Shown here: positions 1 through 8,400 of the stretch, in pieces
Position numbering within the stretch: the first letter of the stretch is position 1
How the letters are laid out: each line of letters opens with the position of its first letter
Source: Oscillibacter sp.
GTDB lineage: Bacteria; Bacillota; Clostridia; Oscillospirales; Oscillospiraceae
DNA length: 43,878 bases
NCBI GenBank assembly: GCA_017937405.1
Contig: JAGBDS010000047.1
Location: forward strand, 1-43,878
Reading direction: 5' to 3'
Position numbers and translations under genes: made by a program
Notes under the pieces: generated by a model
The model's database searches: none
Told to the model about the DNA's origin: nothing
Seen by the model: the letters and a program-made list of their open reading frames with translations, nothing else

Positions 1-480
1 ACCGAGACCGAGATGAAGGAGAAGAAGCTCCGCATCGAGGACGCCCTGAACGCCACCCGCGCCGCCGTTGAGGAAGGCGTGGTCGCCGGCGGCGGCACCA
101 TCTTCGTCAACGTCATCCCCGCTGTCGAGGCTCTGCTGACTTCTGTCGAGGGCGACGAGAAGACCGGTGTCCAGATCGTTGCCAAGGCCCTGGAGGCCCC
201 CATCCGTCAGATCGCCGCCAACGCCGGCCTGGATGGCTCCGTCATCCTGGAGAAGGTCCGCAATTCCGGCAAGAATGGCTATGGCTTCGATGCCTACAAG
301 GAAGAGTACTGCGACATGGTCGCCTCCGGTATCATCGATCCCGCTAAGGTGACCCGCTCCGCTCTGGAGAACGCCGCTTCCGTTTCCTCCATGGTCCTGA
401 CCACCGAGTCCCTGGTGGCCGACAAGCCCGAGCCCCCCGCGGCCGCTCCCGCTGCCCCCGACATGGGCGGCATGTACTAA
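1..480 (+). CDS. groL: Chaperonin GroEL (3' end, partial)
   Basis: The reading frame is open from base 1, so only the last 159 residues are present. GroEL is the 60-kDa cytosolic chaperonin that forms two seven-membered rings and folds proteins with ATP and GroES. The fragment carries the conserved stretch from the end of the intermediate into the equatorial domain: the [16 protein letters not shown] block, the VVAGGG motif (about residues 26-31 of the fragment), and the ATP-pocket region near [10 protein letters not shown]. It ends with the usual flexible Gly/Met tail, here GGMY. The 5' part and any groES lie outside the window. A stem-loop with a T-run at 591-625 is the likely terminator. 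Remains of an integrated element begin immediately downstream. Identity is secure. Confidence 0.97.
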   Translation, partial: TETEMKEKKLRIEDALNATRAAVEEGVVAGGGTIFVNVIPAVEALLTSVEGDEKTGVQIVAKALEAPIRQIAANAGLDGSVILEKVRNSGKNGYGFDAYKEEYCDMVASGIIDPAKVTRSALENAASVSSMVLTTESLVADKPEPPAAAPAAPDMGGMY

Positions 481-504
481 AAAATGCCTCAATCCCTTGA
501 AATT

Positions 505-573
505 GCTTGATTTTTGCGAGGCTGAGAAGCGGATTTACGCCAAACTTACGCCACATACGCCAAAAAATCAAGC
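505..573. repeat. 11-bp inverted repeat enclosing three TACGCCA repeats
   Basis: GCTTGATTTTT at 505-515 is perfectly inverted at 563-573. Inside the loop the heptamer TACGCCA occurs three times (536-542, 547-553, 556-562) at 9-11 bp spacing. Short spaced direct repeats of this kind next to an inverted repeat resemble binding sites of tyrosine recombinases (arm or att sites). The location between groL and its terminator, at the edge of a decayed mobile element, fits that reading. No integrase gene is present, so the role is inferred. Confidence 0.5.
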
Positions 574-590
574 GCATAATAGGATAACAA

Positions 591-625
591 AGACCGACAC
601 TCATTCAAATGGGTGTCGGTCTTTT
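591..625 (+). terminator. Rho-independent terminator downstream of groL
   Basis: AGACCGACAC (591-600) pairs perfectly with GTGTCGGTCT (613-622) across a 12-nt loop, followed by a short T-run. It lies about 110 bp after the groL stop, so the repeat block at 505-573 would be co-transcribed or was inserted between gene and terminator. Confidence 0.75.
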
Positions 626-664
626 ATTTGTGCACCTATCAAGTGAAAAGCAGCATGGAAGATG

Positions 665-1033
665 CTATGTGCTTCGATAAAGAGCAACGAGGGAAACGCG
701 GTTTTCGCACCCGGTTTTCTTCAAGAGATTGTGGATGTGAAATTTCACCGTGCTCTCCGAGATATACAGATTCCCGGCCATTTCCGGGTTGGATCGTCCT
801 GCAAGGACCAGCTGCAGGATCTCGCGCTCTCTGGAGGAGAGCTCATACTGGGCCGCAAAGCCGTCGAAACGCTCCTGTTCGCTTCTGACCTGGATGGGCG
901 CGGGCAGGTAGACCCGATGATACAGGAGGAAAAAAGCGAGGATTGTAACGGCAAACAGCACCGCCGCGCTGCTCACCAGGGCCACCGTGTGACCGGTCAG
1001 CGAGATGCAGCTATATGCAGGACATGCCTGTAA
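665..1033 (-). pseudogene. LuxR-type HTH regulator, N-terminally truncated remnant
   Basis: The frame is open from a TAG just above 1033 down to the stop at 665-667. It encodes the end of a membrane region (a hydrophobic stretch ALVSSAAVLFAVTILAFFLL) followed by a LuxR helix-turn-helix. The HTH is recognisable from LSSREREILQLVLAG and the recognition helix ISESTVKFHIHNLLKKTG. Full-length members with this layout carry many transmembrane segments before the C-terminal HTH; here all but the last segment is missing. The nearest possible start is GTG at 983-985, which lacks a convincing ribosome site. It is best read as a gene remnant; a short membrane-anchored HTH protein of 106 residues is the alternative. 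Confidence 0.65.
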
Positions 1034-1066
1034 GCCCTATCTGATACCCGAAAGGAAGATAGCACG

Positions 1067-1648
1067 ATGAACGATTCTGATACCTATAGAGAGCAGCTTC
1101 TTCTGGACGCTGTCAGGTCGGCAGAAAATGTTGCCATCCAGCTTCGGCAGTATGCCGCCGCTGTTCTGGAGCCTGCGCAAACCGTTCCGGGAGATGTGTT
1201 TTCTGACAACAGCCAGACTGCGGCCGCGGAATTCGCCCCGGAGGGCTGGCTGGCAGCCCCCCTTCCGGGGTTGATGCCCCGTCGGGATAACGCTGACCGC
1301 TCCCGGTTTCTTGCCGGACTGCTGCGGGATGCCATCCACCGGGCCTTCCCGGTACAGGACCAGCCAAAGTTCCGTGCCTGCGTGTTGGTATACGAGCACA
1401 TCTATGACATCAGCCGCAGCCGCCGCTTTATCGACCACGACAATCTGGAGTTGAAACACAGCCAGGATGTGCTGGAAGCCGCCTTCCTCACAAACGATAC
1501 GGCCGCCCTTTGCTCGGCGTTCCAGTGCAGCCACCATGGAGAGCAGGACGGGGCCCGTATTTGGATCTTGCCGCCGGAGCAGTTCCCGGAATGGTTGAAA
1601 AGTCATCCGGAATGCTGGAACAGCACCACCGAAACTATGCAGGAATAG
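1067..1648 (+). CDS. DUF6100 family protein (mobile-element gene)
   Basis: A 193-residue soluble protein with no signal peptide or membrane segment. The block LAAPLPGLMPRRD (about residues 62-74), the middle FRACVLVYEHIYDISRSRRFIDHDNLELKHSQDVLEAAF and the C-terminal RIWILPPEQFPEWL match my recollection of the DUF6100 family, found in integrative elements of gut Firmicutes. The function of that family is unknown. The start ATG is preceded by GAAAGGAAG about 9 nt upstream. The gene appears intact although its neighbours are broken. The assignment rests on remembered family features, not a search. Confidence 0.7.
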   Translation: MNDSDTYREQLLLDAVRSAENVAIQLRQYAAAVLEPAQTVPGDVFSDNSQTAAAEFAPEGWLAAPLPGLMPRRDNADRSRFLAGLLRDAIHRAFPVQDQPKFRACVLVYEHIYDISRSRRFIDHDNLELKHSQDVLEAAFLTNDTAALCSAFQCSHHGEQDGARIWILPPEQFPEWLKSHPECWNSTTETMQE

Positions 1649-1676
1649 GCCGAAAAATACATACCTATTTTGGTCG

Positions 1677-1739
1677 AAAACCCCTTGCGGATTTTCGGCG
1701 TTGTGCGGAACCGCCAACCTCTTGGGGCGCAAGGGTTTT
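1677..1739. repeat. Large imperfect inverted repeat (possible oriT-like hairpin)
   Basis: AAAACCCCTTGCG (1677-1689) pairs with CGCAAGGGTTTT (1728-1739) with one bulged C. The enclosed 38 nt contain a second small stem (GGCGTTGTGCGG / CCGCC region). It sits in the 180-bp gap between the DUF6100 gene and the replication-relaxation pseudogene. Nearly perfect, long-looped inverted repeats in such a position can be transfer origins or replication sites; a terminator is less likely because the loop is long. Function inferred. Confidence 0.45.
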
Positions 1740-1830
1740 CTGACGCCAAAACGGTCGGGGGTGGGTTTGAGTTGGTAAGAATTTTGATAATAGGCAAGTA
1801 GCGCAGCCAGGTAGCCTGTTGGAAGGGCGC

Positions 1831-2973
1831 ATGGCAGTTGTTGAGAACTGCGGGTGTGAAGACTGGGCAGCCTGGCGGACAGGGTTTCGTGTTTGCTGCT
1901 GTGGGCCTGTTGAGTGCGCTGTTACTGCGAGAATGCGTATGGAGGATATGAAGATGCAGTTGAAGAATGGATGTATGGCAGTGAAGCTGATGGAGTTTGT
2001 CGGCCTGTGTGGAGAGGTGCCAGTGTAGCTGGTGCGGAAGCTGCCGGGGTACTATGACTATAATCGCCGCCTGGTTACAAGGTTGGTGCGAGAGGGGTAT
2101 CTAATAAAGGAACGGCGCATGAAGGGATACCGGCGCAGGACGGTCCGCTCCCTGAGTCTGATGGAGACTGGCTTGGGTCAGCTTCAAAGGGTAAGCCCGG
2201 GCCAGGCACAGCGTGTCCGTGCCCATTTGCTGGCTCCGGAGAATGGTCACGGGAACTGGAAGAAAACACTGCGGCTCCACCGGGGAGCGGCCTGTCTGCT
2301 GGCTGCTATAAAGCCGGAAGCGGTCTGGCAGCCCGGGCGACAGAAGGATGCCGCGCTGGGCAACCAGCTCACCTATTACAGCGCTTATGAGCTTGCCAGG
2401 GAATACGGCTGGGATAATACGGGTGCGCGTCTGTCCGGTGTCCTTGTGACCAAGTATACCTATTATCCTCTCTACTACCTCGGCGACAGCAATCTGCGCT
2501 AGTCCGGGGAGGCGGAGCGGATGTTCCTCGACCATGTGGAGTCCTCCCCGCTGGGACGTGGTCGAACTCTCGGCAGCAGCCTCCTGTTGGGAGAGAGTCG
2601 GGACTTGGTGGAGTCTCTGATCGCCCACGCAGTCAATCCCCGCAGCCGCTTGATTCACTTCACGAAGGACAGCAGCTTCCATTACTTTACCTTGGACGAT
2701 ACATACCTGTTTACTTTCCAGCAACATTTGCTGCAAAGCGGCGTGTGTCAGCCGTCTATGCTGCCGGGGTATCTGTCCAGTTTGGAATCGCTGTCTGAGC
2801 ATTATGACCCGGGCAAAGGGAAACGGGAGGCGCGCTGCCTGGACAGAGGCACATTCTTTGCGTGTCAGATCGACATTTTGAAAAGGGTCTGCAAGATTGA
2901 CCCAAATTTGCTCGTCATACCTGACCGCTGGCTTTTAGATTTTGAGATGAATGGAGATCACAACGATGTTTGA
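1831..2973 (+). pseudogene. Replication-relaxation-type protein, interrupted by two in-frame TAG codons
   Basis: One continuous frame runs from about 1831 to the TGA at 2971-2973, broken only by TAG at 2026-2028 and 2500-2502. Joined, it reads as one protein with a winged-helix-like N-terminus (LMEFVGLCGEVPV, then LVRKLPGYYDYNRRLVTRLVREGYLI) typical of the Replic_Relax-like proteins of Clostridia mobile elements. The rest has the blocks LTYYSAYELAREYG, YYPLYYLGDSNLR and the C-terminal ILKRVCKIDPNLLVIPDRWLL. TAG replacing CAG and TGG would explain both interruptions. The exact start is uncertain (ATG at 1831, or ATGs between about 1933 and 1975). Its end overlaps the downstream ATPase start by 8 nt, as in an operon. 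Most likely a dead gene; amber read-through is the alternative. Confidence 0.6.
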
Positions 2974-3574
2974 ACGAGAACCGATTACCGCAGGTGAACT
3001 GATGGACAAGCAGTTTTTGCCCAAGCCCGTGATTGTTGAAGGAATGCTGCCTGCTGGGACCTATATTCTGGCAGGCACGCCAAAAATAGGCAAATCATTT
3101 CTCATGACCCAGCTCTGCTGGAGCGTAGCAGAAGGAACACCTTTCCTGGAACTGGCTACGCGGAAATCCACCGTATTGTATCTGGCCCTGGAAGACACCC
3201 AAGAGCGGCTGCAGAGCCGCCTAGCCAGAATGTTCGGAGCAGACTGGTCCGGCTCCGAATTCCATCTGCTGTTTCAGATCAATCAACAAGGAGACGCCTT
3301 GATACAGCAGTTTCAGGATTTTATTCTTACACACCCTGACATGAGGCTGATCGTAATCGACACACTTCAGCGGGTACGGGAGAGCGATGGATCGTCATAC
3401 AGCTACAGCCATGATTATGAAACCATTATGCCGCTGAAGACATTTGCAGATGCATATGATGTCACTCTGATTGTCGTTCACCACACACGGAAAAACGCGG
3501 ACGAGGATAATCTGTTCAATCAAATTTCTGGGACCAACGGCCTGCGGCTTTTTCGCGCTCGGGTTTGGCAGTAG
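2966..3574 (+). pseudogene. RepA-like AAA ATPase, 3'-truncated
   Basis: The product resembles hexameric replicative-helicase/RepA-type ATPases (AAA_25) carried by plasmids and integrative elements. Walker A is GTPKIGKS at residues 37-44, Walker B is LIVIDTLQRV, and the sensor-like VVHHTRKN follows. The family normally continues after the SGTNGL motif with a further strand and a C-terminal region. Here homology ends right after NGL and is replaced by nine unrelated residues before a stop, so the 3' end is lost. Start chosen at 2966 because GGAG lies 9 nt upstream; an ATG at 2951 is the alternative. It overlaps the preceding pseudogene by 8 nt. Probably non-functional. Confidence 0.7.
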
Positions 3575-3598
3575 CGGGGGATACGCGGCCCGGGGCGC

Positions 3599-3627
3599 AA
3601 AAAGGCCGCCGTCCTCAGGCAGCGGCC
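3599..3627 (-). terminator. Terminator of the small - strand gene
   Basis: On the - strand, GGCCGC (3622-3627) pairs with GCGGCC (3604-3609), followed by TTTTT (3603-3599). The left arm overlaps the last codons of the gene ending at 3615. Confidence 0.6.
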
Positions 3628-3950
3628 CCCATGTCCTCGTCGCTGCCCCGCTGTTCCCAGTAGAGCCAGCACCAATACAAAATGCGCGCGTACGGGCCTG
3701 TTTCGTCGGGGGCCAGCAGCTGCGCCCGGACCTCCGCGGCGGGTCTGCTTCCCCAGAAGATGTGAAGCAATTCGGTATCTGTGAACCTCTCATTTCTTTG
3801 GAGTCGACAGCCTGTAATCATCCGATGCATGATGGCTGCGGAGCGTTCAAGTCTCCGAATCCTGCGAAGTCTGGAACGTTCCTCCCCCTGTATTAAGCCG
3901 AGGGCACTCAATACCAGACCAGCAACAGTCATCCAAAAGCCGTTTCCCAT
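3615..3950 (-). CDS. Hypothetical small protein with N-terminal hydrophobic segment
   Basis: A 111-residue product that I do not recognise. It begins with a hydrophobic segment (MGNGFWMTVAGLVLSALGLI, roughly residues 1-20) followed by a very basic, arginine-rich stretch (about 25-55) and a Trp/Tyr-rich part near YWCWLYWEQR. This suggests a short membrane-anchored protein with a cytosolic basic tail. A strong ribosome site, AAGGAGGA, lies about 8 nt before the ATG, and a terminator overlaps the stop, so it is probably a real gene. It stands alone between the mobile-element remnant and the surface-protein locus. Confidence 0.6.
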   Translation of the reverse strand: MGNGFWMTVAGLVLSALGLIQGEERSRLRRIRRLERSAAIMHRMITGCRLQRNERFTDTELLHIFWGSRPAAEVRAQLLAPDETGPYARILYWCWLYWEQRGSDEDMGAAA

Positions 3951-4572
3951 TGCAAATCCTCCTTCTTACGGGAGGAAAGCCAGCAGCCGTGGTGCAATAT
4001 AATATATGAAACGTTATCGCGGACCTCTTGGCAAAAACGCGTGCGTATGTTACAGTAAAATCACGTAAACGGAGCTGCTGGATCTTCCTCAGTTCCCTTT
4101 TCTTCTCCCCGGGCAAGCCTGCTGCAACAGGTTTGTCCGGTTTTGCTTTAGGTCACTGTCCATCGCGTCCACCTTCTTCTTTTGCAAATTTGGGCGCAAT
4201 AACGCCCGCCAGGTCCGCGCCGCTGTGCGTAAAATACTCCAGCGAAACCGCGCTTCCTGCCGGGCTCACACCAAAACCGCAAAAGGCCGCGCGGTCACTA
4301 TATCATAGAAAACTGCTTCTCCATACTCAATCCTTCTATGCGGGATGCCTGTCAGCCTCCCAGCACGTCCGAGTTCTTCTGTCTTACCATGACAATAGTA
4401 CCAAAAATCCGCCGCCTTGTCAGCCGTAATCTTTGGTCAAAATGCACAATCTTCTTTCGGTATTTTTTTCCAGTCTCTTTTTGGCAGTGTACGGAACTGT
4501 TGCCCTGCCTCATGCAATTTTCCTTTTGTTCATGGTATTTGTAGTTCTATCATAACGAAAGGAGCGCGTGAT
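3951..4572. other. 622-bp region without a supported gene
   Basis: Open frames here (for example + strand 4028-4429) have no ribosome site and no protein-like pattern. A - strand frame around 4116-4000 reads PGEKKRELRKIQQLR and may be a trace of a lost gene. A GCGTATGTTACA box at about 4043-4054 resembles the TGTTACA boxes of the downstream modules. A weak promoter candidate, TTGTTC (4526-4531) with 16 nt to TATCAT (4548-4553), precedes the gene at 4573, but its start point would fall very close to the ribosome site. Confidence 0.4.
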
Positions 4573-5337
4573 ATGCAGCAGACAAACAACTATGGGCTGA
4601 ATCAATGGGAACTGACGGACCTCATCAAAATGGAGGATTTCAACGGAGACAACAGCAAGGTGGACGCCGCGCTGAAGACGCTGGCGGGGCAGGTGGCAGG
4701 GAAGGCCAGCAGCTCCACGGTGAGCAGCCTGAGCGCCGCGGTAAACGCGAAAGCCGCCCAGAGCGACCTGACGGCGGCGGTGAACCGCATCACGGCGCTG
4801 GAGAGCGGCAAGGCGGACAAAACGGCGCTGACGGCGGAGCAGACAGCACGGGAGAACGCCGACAACGCGGAAAAAGCCGCCCGGGAGGCGGCGGACACGG
4901 CGCTGGGGGCGCGGGTGGACGCGCTGGTGCCCAAGGCGGGTGTACAGCTTTTGAAAACCGTGGGGCTGGAAGAAAGCATCTCTGAATTTACAGTCCCGCT
5001 GGATGACATCGACTGGAGCCAGTGGAAAGCTGTCCATGTTTTATTCGACATCACATCCACCTATTCCTCGCAGGCGGAAGTTCTGATCAACTCCAATACG
5101 ATCGCCTATGTCTACGGGAATAACCTCACGGACCGGAGCCAGCACAGCAACTTCGGACACCTGATCTTCTATCCCATGTTTGACAGCCGCATGAAAGTCG
5201 AGCTGATCTCCTTGCAGGAGGGCAAGGTCACCGCCACCGGATACCAGTATCAGAATTTCACCCAGTTTCGGGTCAAATTCGGCAGCAGCGAAAAGGCATT
5301 TCCCGGCACAGAGATCACCGTGTGGGGAGAGAAGTAA
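4573..5337 (+). CDS. Phage-tail-like protein of module 1, with alanine-rich helical stalk
   Basis: A 254-residue protein with no signal peptide. The N-terminus (residues 7-34: YGLNQWELTD, then EDFNGDNSKVDAAL) is a motif I associate with tail/baseplate-fibre proteins of Clostridia phages. Residues about 35-118 are alanine-rich and heptad-like, consistent with a trimeric coiled-coil stalk. DIDWSQWK (145-152) begins a beta-rich C-terminal domain that may be a binding head. The start ATG at 4573 has AAAGGAG 8 nt upstream; the frame is open further upstream but without a ribosome site. It is convergent with a giant SLH protein gene and shares its terminator. A shorter paralogue is at 9960. No other phage gene is nearby, so a domesticated surface or secreted fibre is possible. 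Function is inferred. Confidence 0.65.
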   Translation: MQQTNNYGLNQWELTDLIKMEDFNGDNSKVDAALKTLAGQVAGKASSSTVSSLSAAVNAKAAQSDLTAAVNRITALESGKADKTALTAEQTARENADNAEKAAREAADTALGARVDALVPKAGVQLLKTVGLEESISEFTVPLDDIDWSQWKAVHVLFDITSTYSSQAEVLINSNTIAYVYGNNLTDRSQHSNFGHLIFYPMFDSRMKVELISLQEGKVTATGYQYQNFTQFRVKFGSSEKAFPGTEITVWGEK

Positions 5338-5341
5338 GGGG

Positions 5342-5376
5342 AAAGCCCCCGCTCCGAATGGAGCGGGGGCTTTTGA
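5342..5376. terminator. Bidirectional terminator between convergent genes (module 1)
   Basis: AGCCCCCGCTCC (5344-5355) pairs perfectly with GGAGCGGGGGCT (5360-5371) over a GAAT loop, with A-run before and T-run after. It can end both the fibre-like gene (+) and the SLH gene (-). Confidence 0.85.
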
Positions 5377-5423
5377 TTATCTCAAACGCGGATGCATTCT
5401 TGATAGATGTGATTCAAGGAGAA

Positions 5424-8400
5424 TCAGGTAGCATCATAGTTCAGGGTAACAGACGTGTCAGAGGTCAGAGAATTAGCCTTCAGAGTACCAACCAACTTGG
5501 CAGCAGTGCTGTTATCGGTATCCTTCACGAAGGTCCAACCAGCGGGATTGATAACAGTAGCAGCACCGCTCCAATTACCGCCATTAGCGCTGTCGAACGC
5601 AACATTGCCGGCAACACCGGACTTCAGATAAACATCCTTAGTAGCGATGTAGTCACCAGAAACCGTAACCTTGTAGCAATCATACACCAGAGCCGTGGCA
5701 TCAGCAGTCACAGTGCCCCGAGTGCCCAGAGCATTGGCGGCAAACGCGGTACCGCCAGAAGTCCAGGAAGAGGTGCCCTTCAGAGCCAGAGTCACGGTAG
5801 CGCCATAGGGAACCTTGCCATCAGCGGGAACAGCCACGTTGATGTAGGTGTTGCCCAGAGTGTACTTAGCAGTGACAGTATCATTCAGGGTCACAACAAC
5901 AGTCTCGATACCAGCGGTCATGGTATCACCGTTACCAGCGGTGTAGTACCAACCGCCGACGTCGGTCAGGCTGTCTCTGGAGCAGGTAAGGGTCGCGATG
6001 GCGTCCAGATCGTCATTGCTGAAGGTAACTTCAACCAGATACTCAACGCCGGGAACCAGGGTCACGTTTTTGCCAGTGTTAGCAGAAGCGACCTGAGCGC
6101 CAGTGTTGGCATCCTTGAAGGTGAAGCGGGCGGGCTTGCCAGCCACAGAGGAAGCCAGGGAGACAACAGCCTCAGTAACAGGAGCAGCGGAAGTGGTCAC
6201 GGTCACGGTGATCAGGCTCTTCACGTTCTTCACGGTGTAGACGCCGTCCTTGACGGGGACGTTAACGCCGCTGACCTGAACGCGGTCGATCTGATAACCA
6301 GCGACGGGCTCCACGGTGAAGGACACGTCGTCGCCCTTTTCTTCAGCCTCGATGGGAGCGGGAGCGGCACCGTTCACGGTGAAGTTAGCGCCGGCGAAGG
6401 TCACGCCATAGGTGGCGGTGGGCTCTTCCACTTCCTCAACGAACAGGTACTTCACCAGGTAATCCTGAACCACAGCGTAAGCGTAGTCGGTACCATCCTG
6501 AGCGATAGCGTTGTAGCTGCTCTCAGTGATCTTGCCGTCCTTGTCGACGTAGTAGATCTTAGCGGCGTCATCCACAGTGATGGTGGCATTCACACCGGAG
6601 GTGGTGCCCAGGGTCACGGTGTAGTCGGCGCTGCGCTTGGCAATACCAACAGCGTTGGCAGGAGTAGCGATAGTGACGCTCTGCTCGGTGCCAGAAGCAT
6701 CATCAGCCTTCAGAGTGGCACTGTTGTTGCCGTTGATGGCTTCCTTAGCATTGCCAGCGGGAGTGCCCTTGCCATAGTAGTCATAGGAAGTCAGGCGGGT
6801 GATGACGCCGTACTTATCCACAGAGTAGCTGGCGAACAGGCCGTTCAGCTCAGCAACCAGAGCATTGGTGGTGAAGGGCTTAGTATCAACGATCACGTCG
6901 GAAGCGACCTTGGCGGTGGTGATCTCACCGTTGACCACAGCGTTGAACTCGAAGTAGTCGCTGTTGTTGGTGTGGATCAGGTTGGAGACAGACTCGCCAG
7001 CCAGGAAGATCATCTTGTTGTTCTTGTCATCAACGATGGAAGAATCGGGAACAAAGATGAACATGACCTTGGTCATGCCGTTCTTCACATAGGTGAAGGA
7101 AGAAGCGGTCTTAGAGGCGGTAGACTGAATGGTGGGAGCGTTCTTGATGCCGGTGTAGACGCTGTAATCATCGTCAGCCTGGTTGTAGACCACAAAAACA
7201 GTGTTGCTGTTGGCATTCACAGACTTGCTGCCGGTAACACCAGAAGAGGTGGTCTTGCTGCCGTTCTTATTGATGGTGTAGTAGGTGTCAGTGCTGTCTT
7301 TAGCGATAACGATACCAGCCTTGTCGTTCGTCAGGTTGAAGTCCTGGTTAGTGCTGGCATGGGTGGTGATGTTGGGATAGGTGCCGCCGAGAGTAACAGA
7401 AGCAACCGTACCATTAGCAATGGTCTGAGCAACGGGCTTCAGGGTGTAGACACCATTGTCTTCCTTATAGGTGACGATGGTGCCCAGAGCCAGTGCATAG
7501 TCACCGTTCTTGTAGTTCTTGGCGGTCTCAACGATCTTCTCAGTGCCGTCGGTGAAGACCAGCAGAGCCTTGTTGGTGGAGAAGGTGCTCTTATCCTGAT
7601 AATCCATCAGCAGAGCGTAGTTGCCGATCTCCTCGATCTCCTTGACGAAGATGGCATAGCCGTACTCGTCCAGATAGACGTCGTAATCGACGTTCACGCT
7701 GGCATCCTCCAGCGTCACGCCGGCGGACTTTTCGGAGAACTTGTAGGCAGTATCCTCAACGGTGATGGCCTTGTTCTCATCGGTGTTGTTCTTGCTGTTC
7801 TCAATACGGGTGGCGGTGCCGGAGACCACCTCGGCCACGGCAACGGACTTCACCTCGTCAGCGGACAGGGAGTAGGTGTACAGGACCTTGGTCTCGTCAT
7901 CAAACTCCTCGTCGGTCTCGAACTCCTGGTTGGCGGTAACGCCAGTGGGATGACTGTCGAGAGAGACAACAACGTAGGCGTCCTTCTTGGCAGTGGCAGC
8001 CACGGTCTTAACGATCTCACCAACATAGGTGTTGACCTGGGTAACGACCACGGTATCGTCGTTATCGAAATAATAGACCTCGGTCCGAACGCCGTTGCCG
8101 GACTTGCCGATCTTGGTCTCGTCACCCTTCTTAATGGCGACGGAGGAGTCATACTCACCATCGACATAGACATCAACGTCAGCGGAGGAAATGGTGCTGC
8201 TCAGGCCCAGATCCTTGTAAACGTCGCCGGACTCGACCTTCTTGGTGTAGGTCAGGTCGGGAGTGATGGTGTAGGTACCGACAGTCTCAGCCTTCACCTT
8301 CCAAGTGGTGGCGGGACGGGCGAAGTCGTCGGTATCGGGGACAGCCTTCAGATTGGTGAAGTACTTCTCGGCAAACTGCAGGACGCCATCGGGATCAATG

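Larger units (their letters stand above)
505..3574. mobile_element. Decayed integrative/mobilizable element remnant
   Basis: Several typical cargo or backbone genes of Clostridia integrative elements lie together on the + strand: a DUF6100 protein, a replication-relaxation-type protein and a RepA-like ATPase. Two of the three are broken, by two nonsense codons and a 3' truncation. The left side has recombinase-site-like repeats. No integrase, relaxase or conjugation gene is visible. The right edge is probably the point near 3545 where the ATPase homology stops abruptly. Boundaries are inferred, not proven. Confidence 0.6.

Noticed and set aside
4028..4429. 133-codon + strand frame upstream of the first fibre-like gene
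   Set aside because: No ribosome site, no protein-like pattern, composition typical of non-coding sequence.
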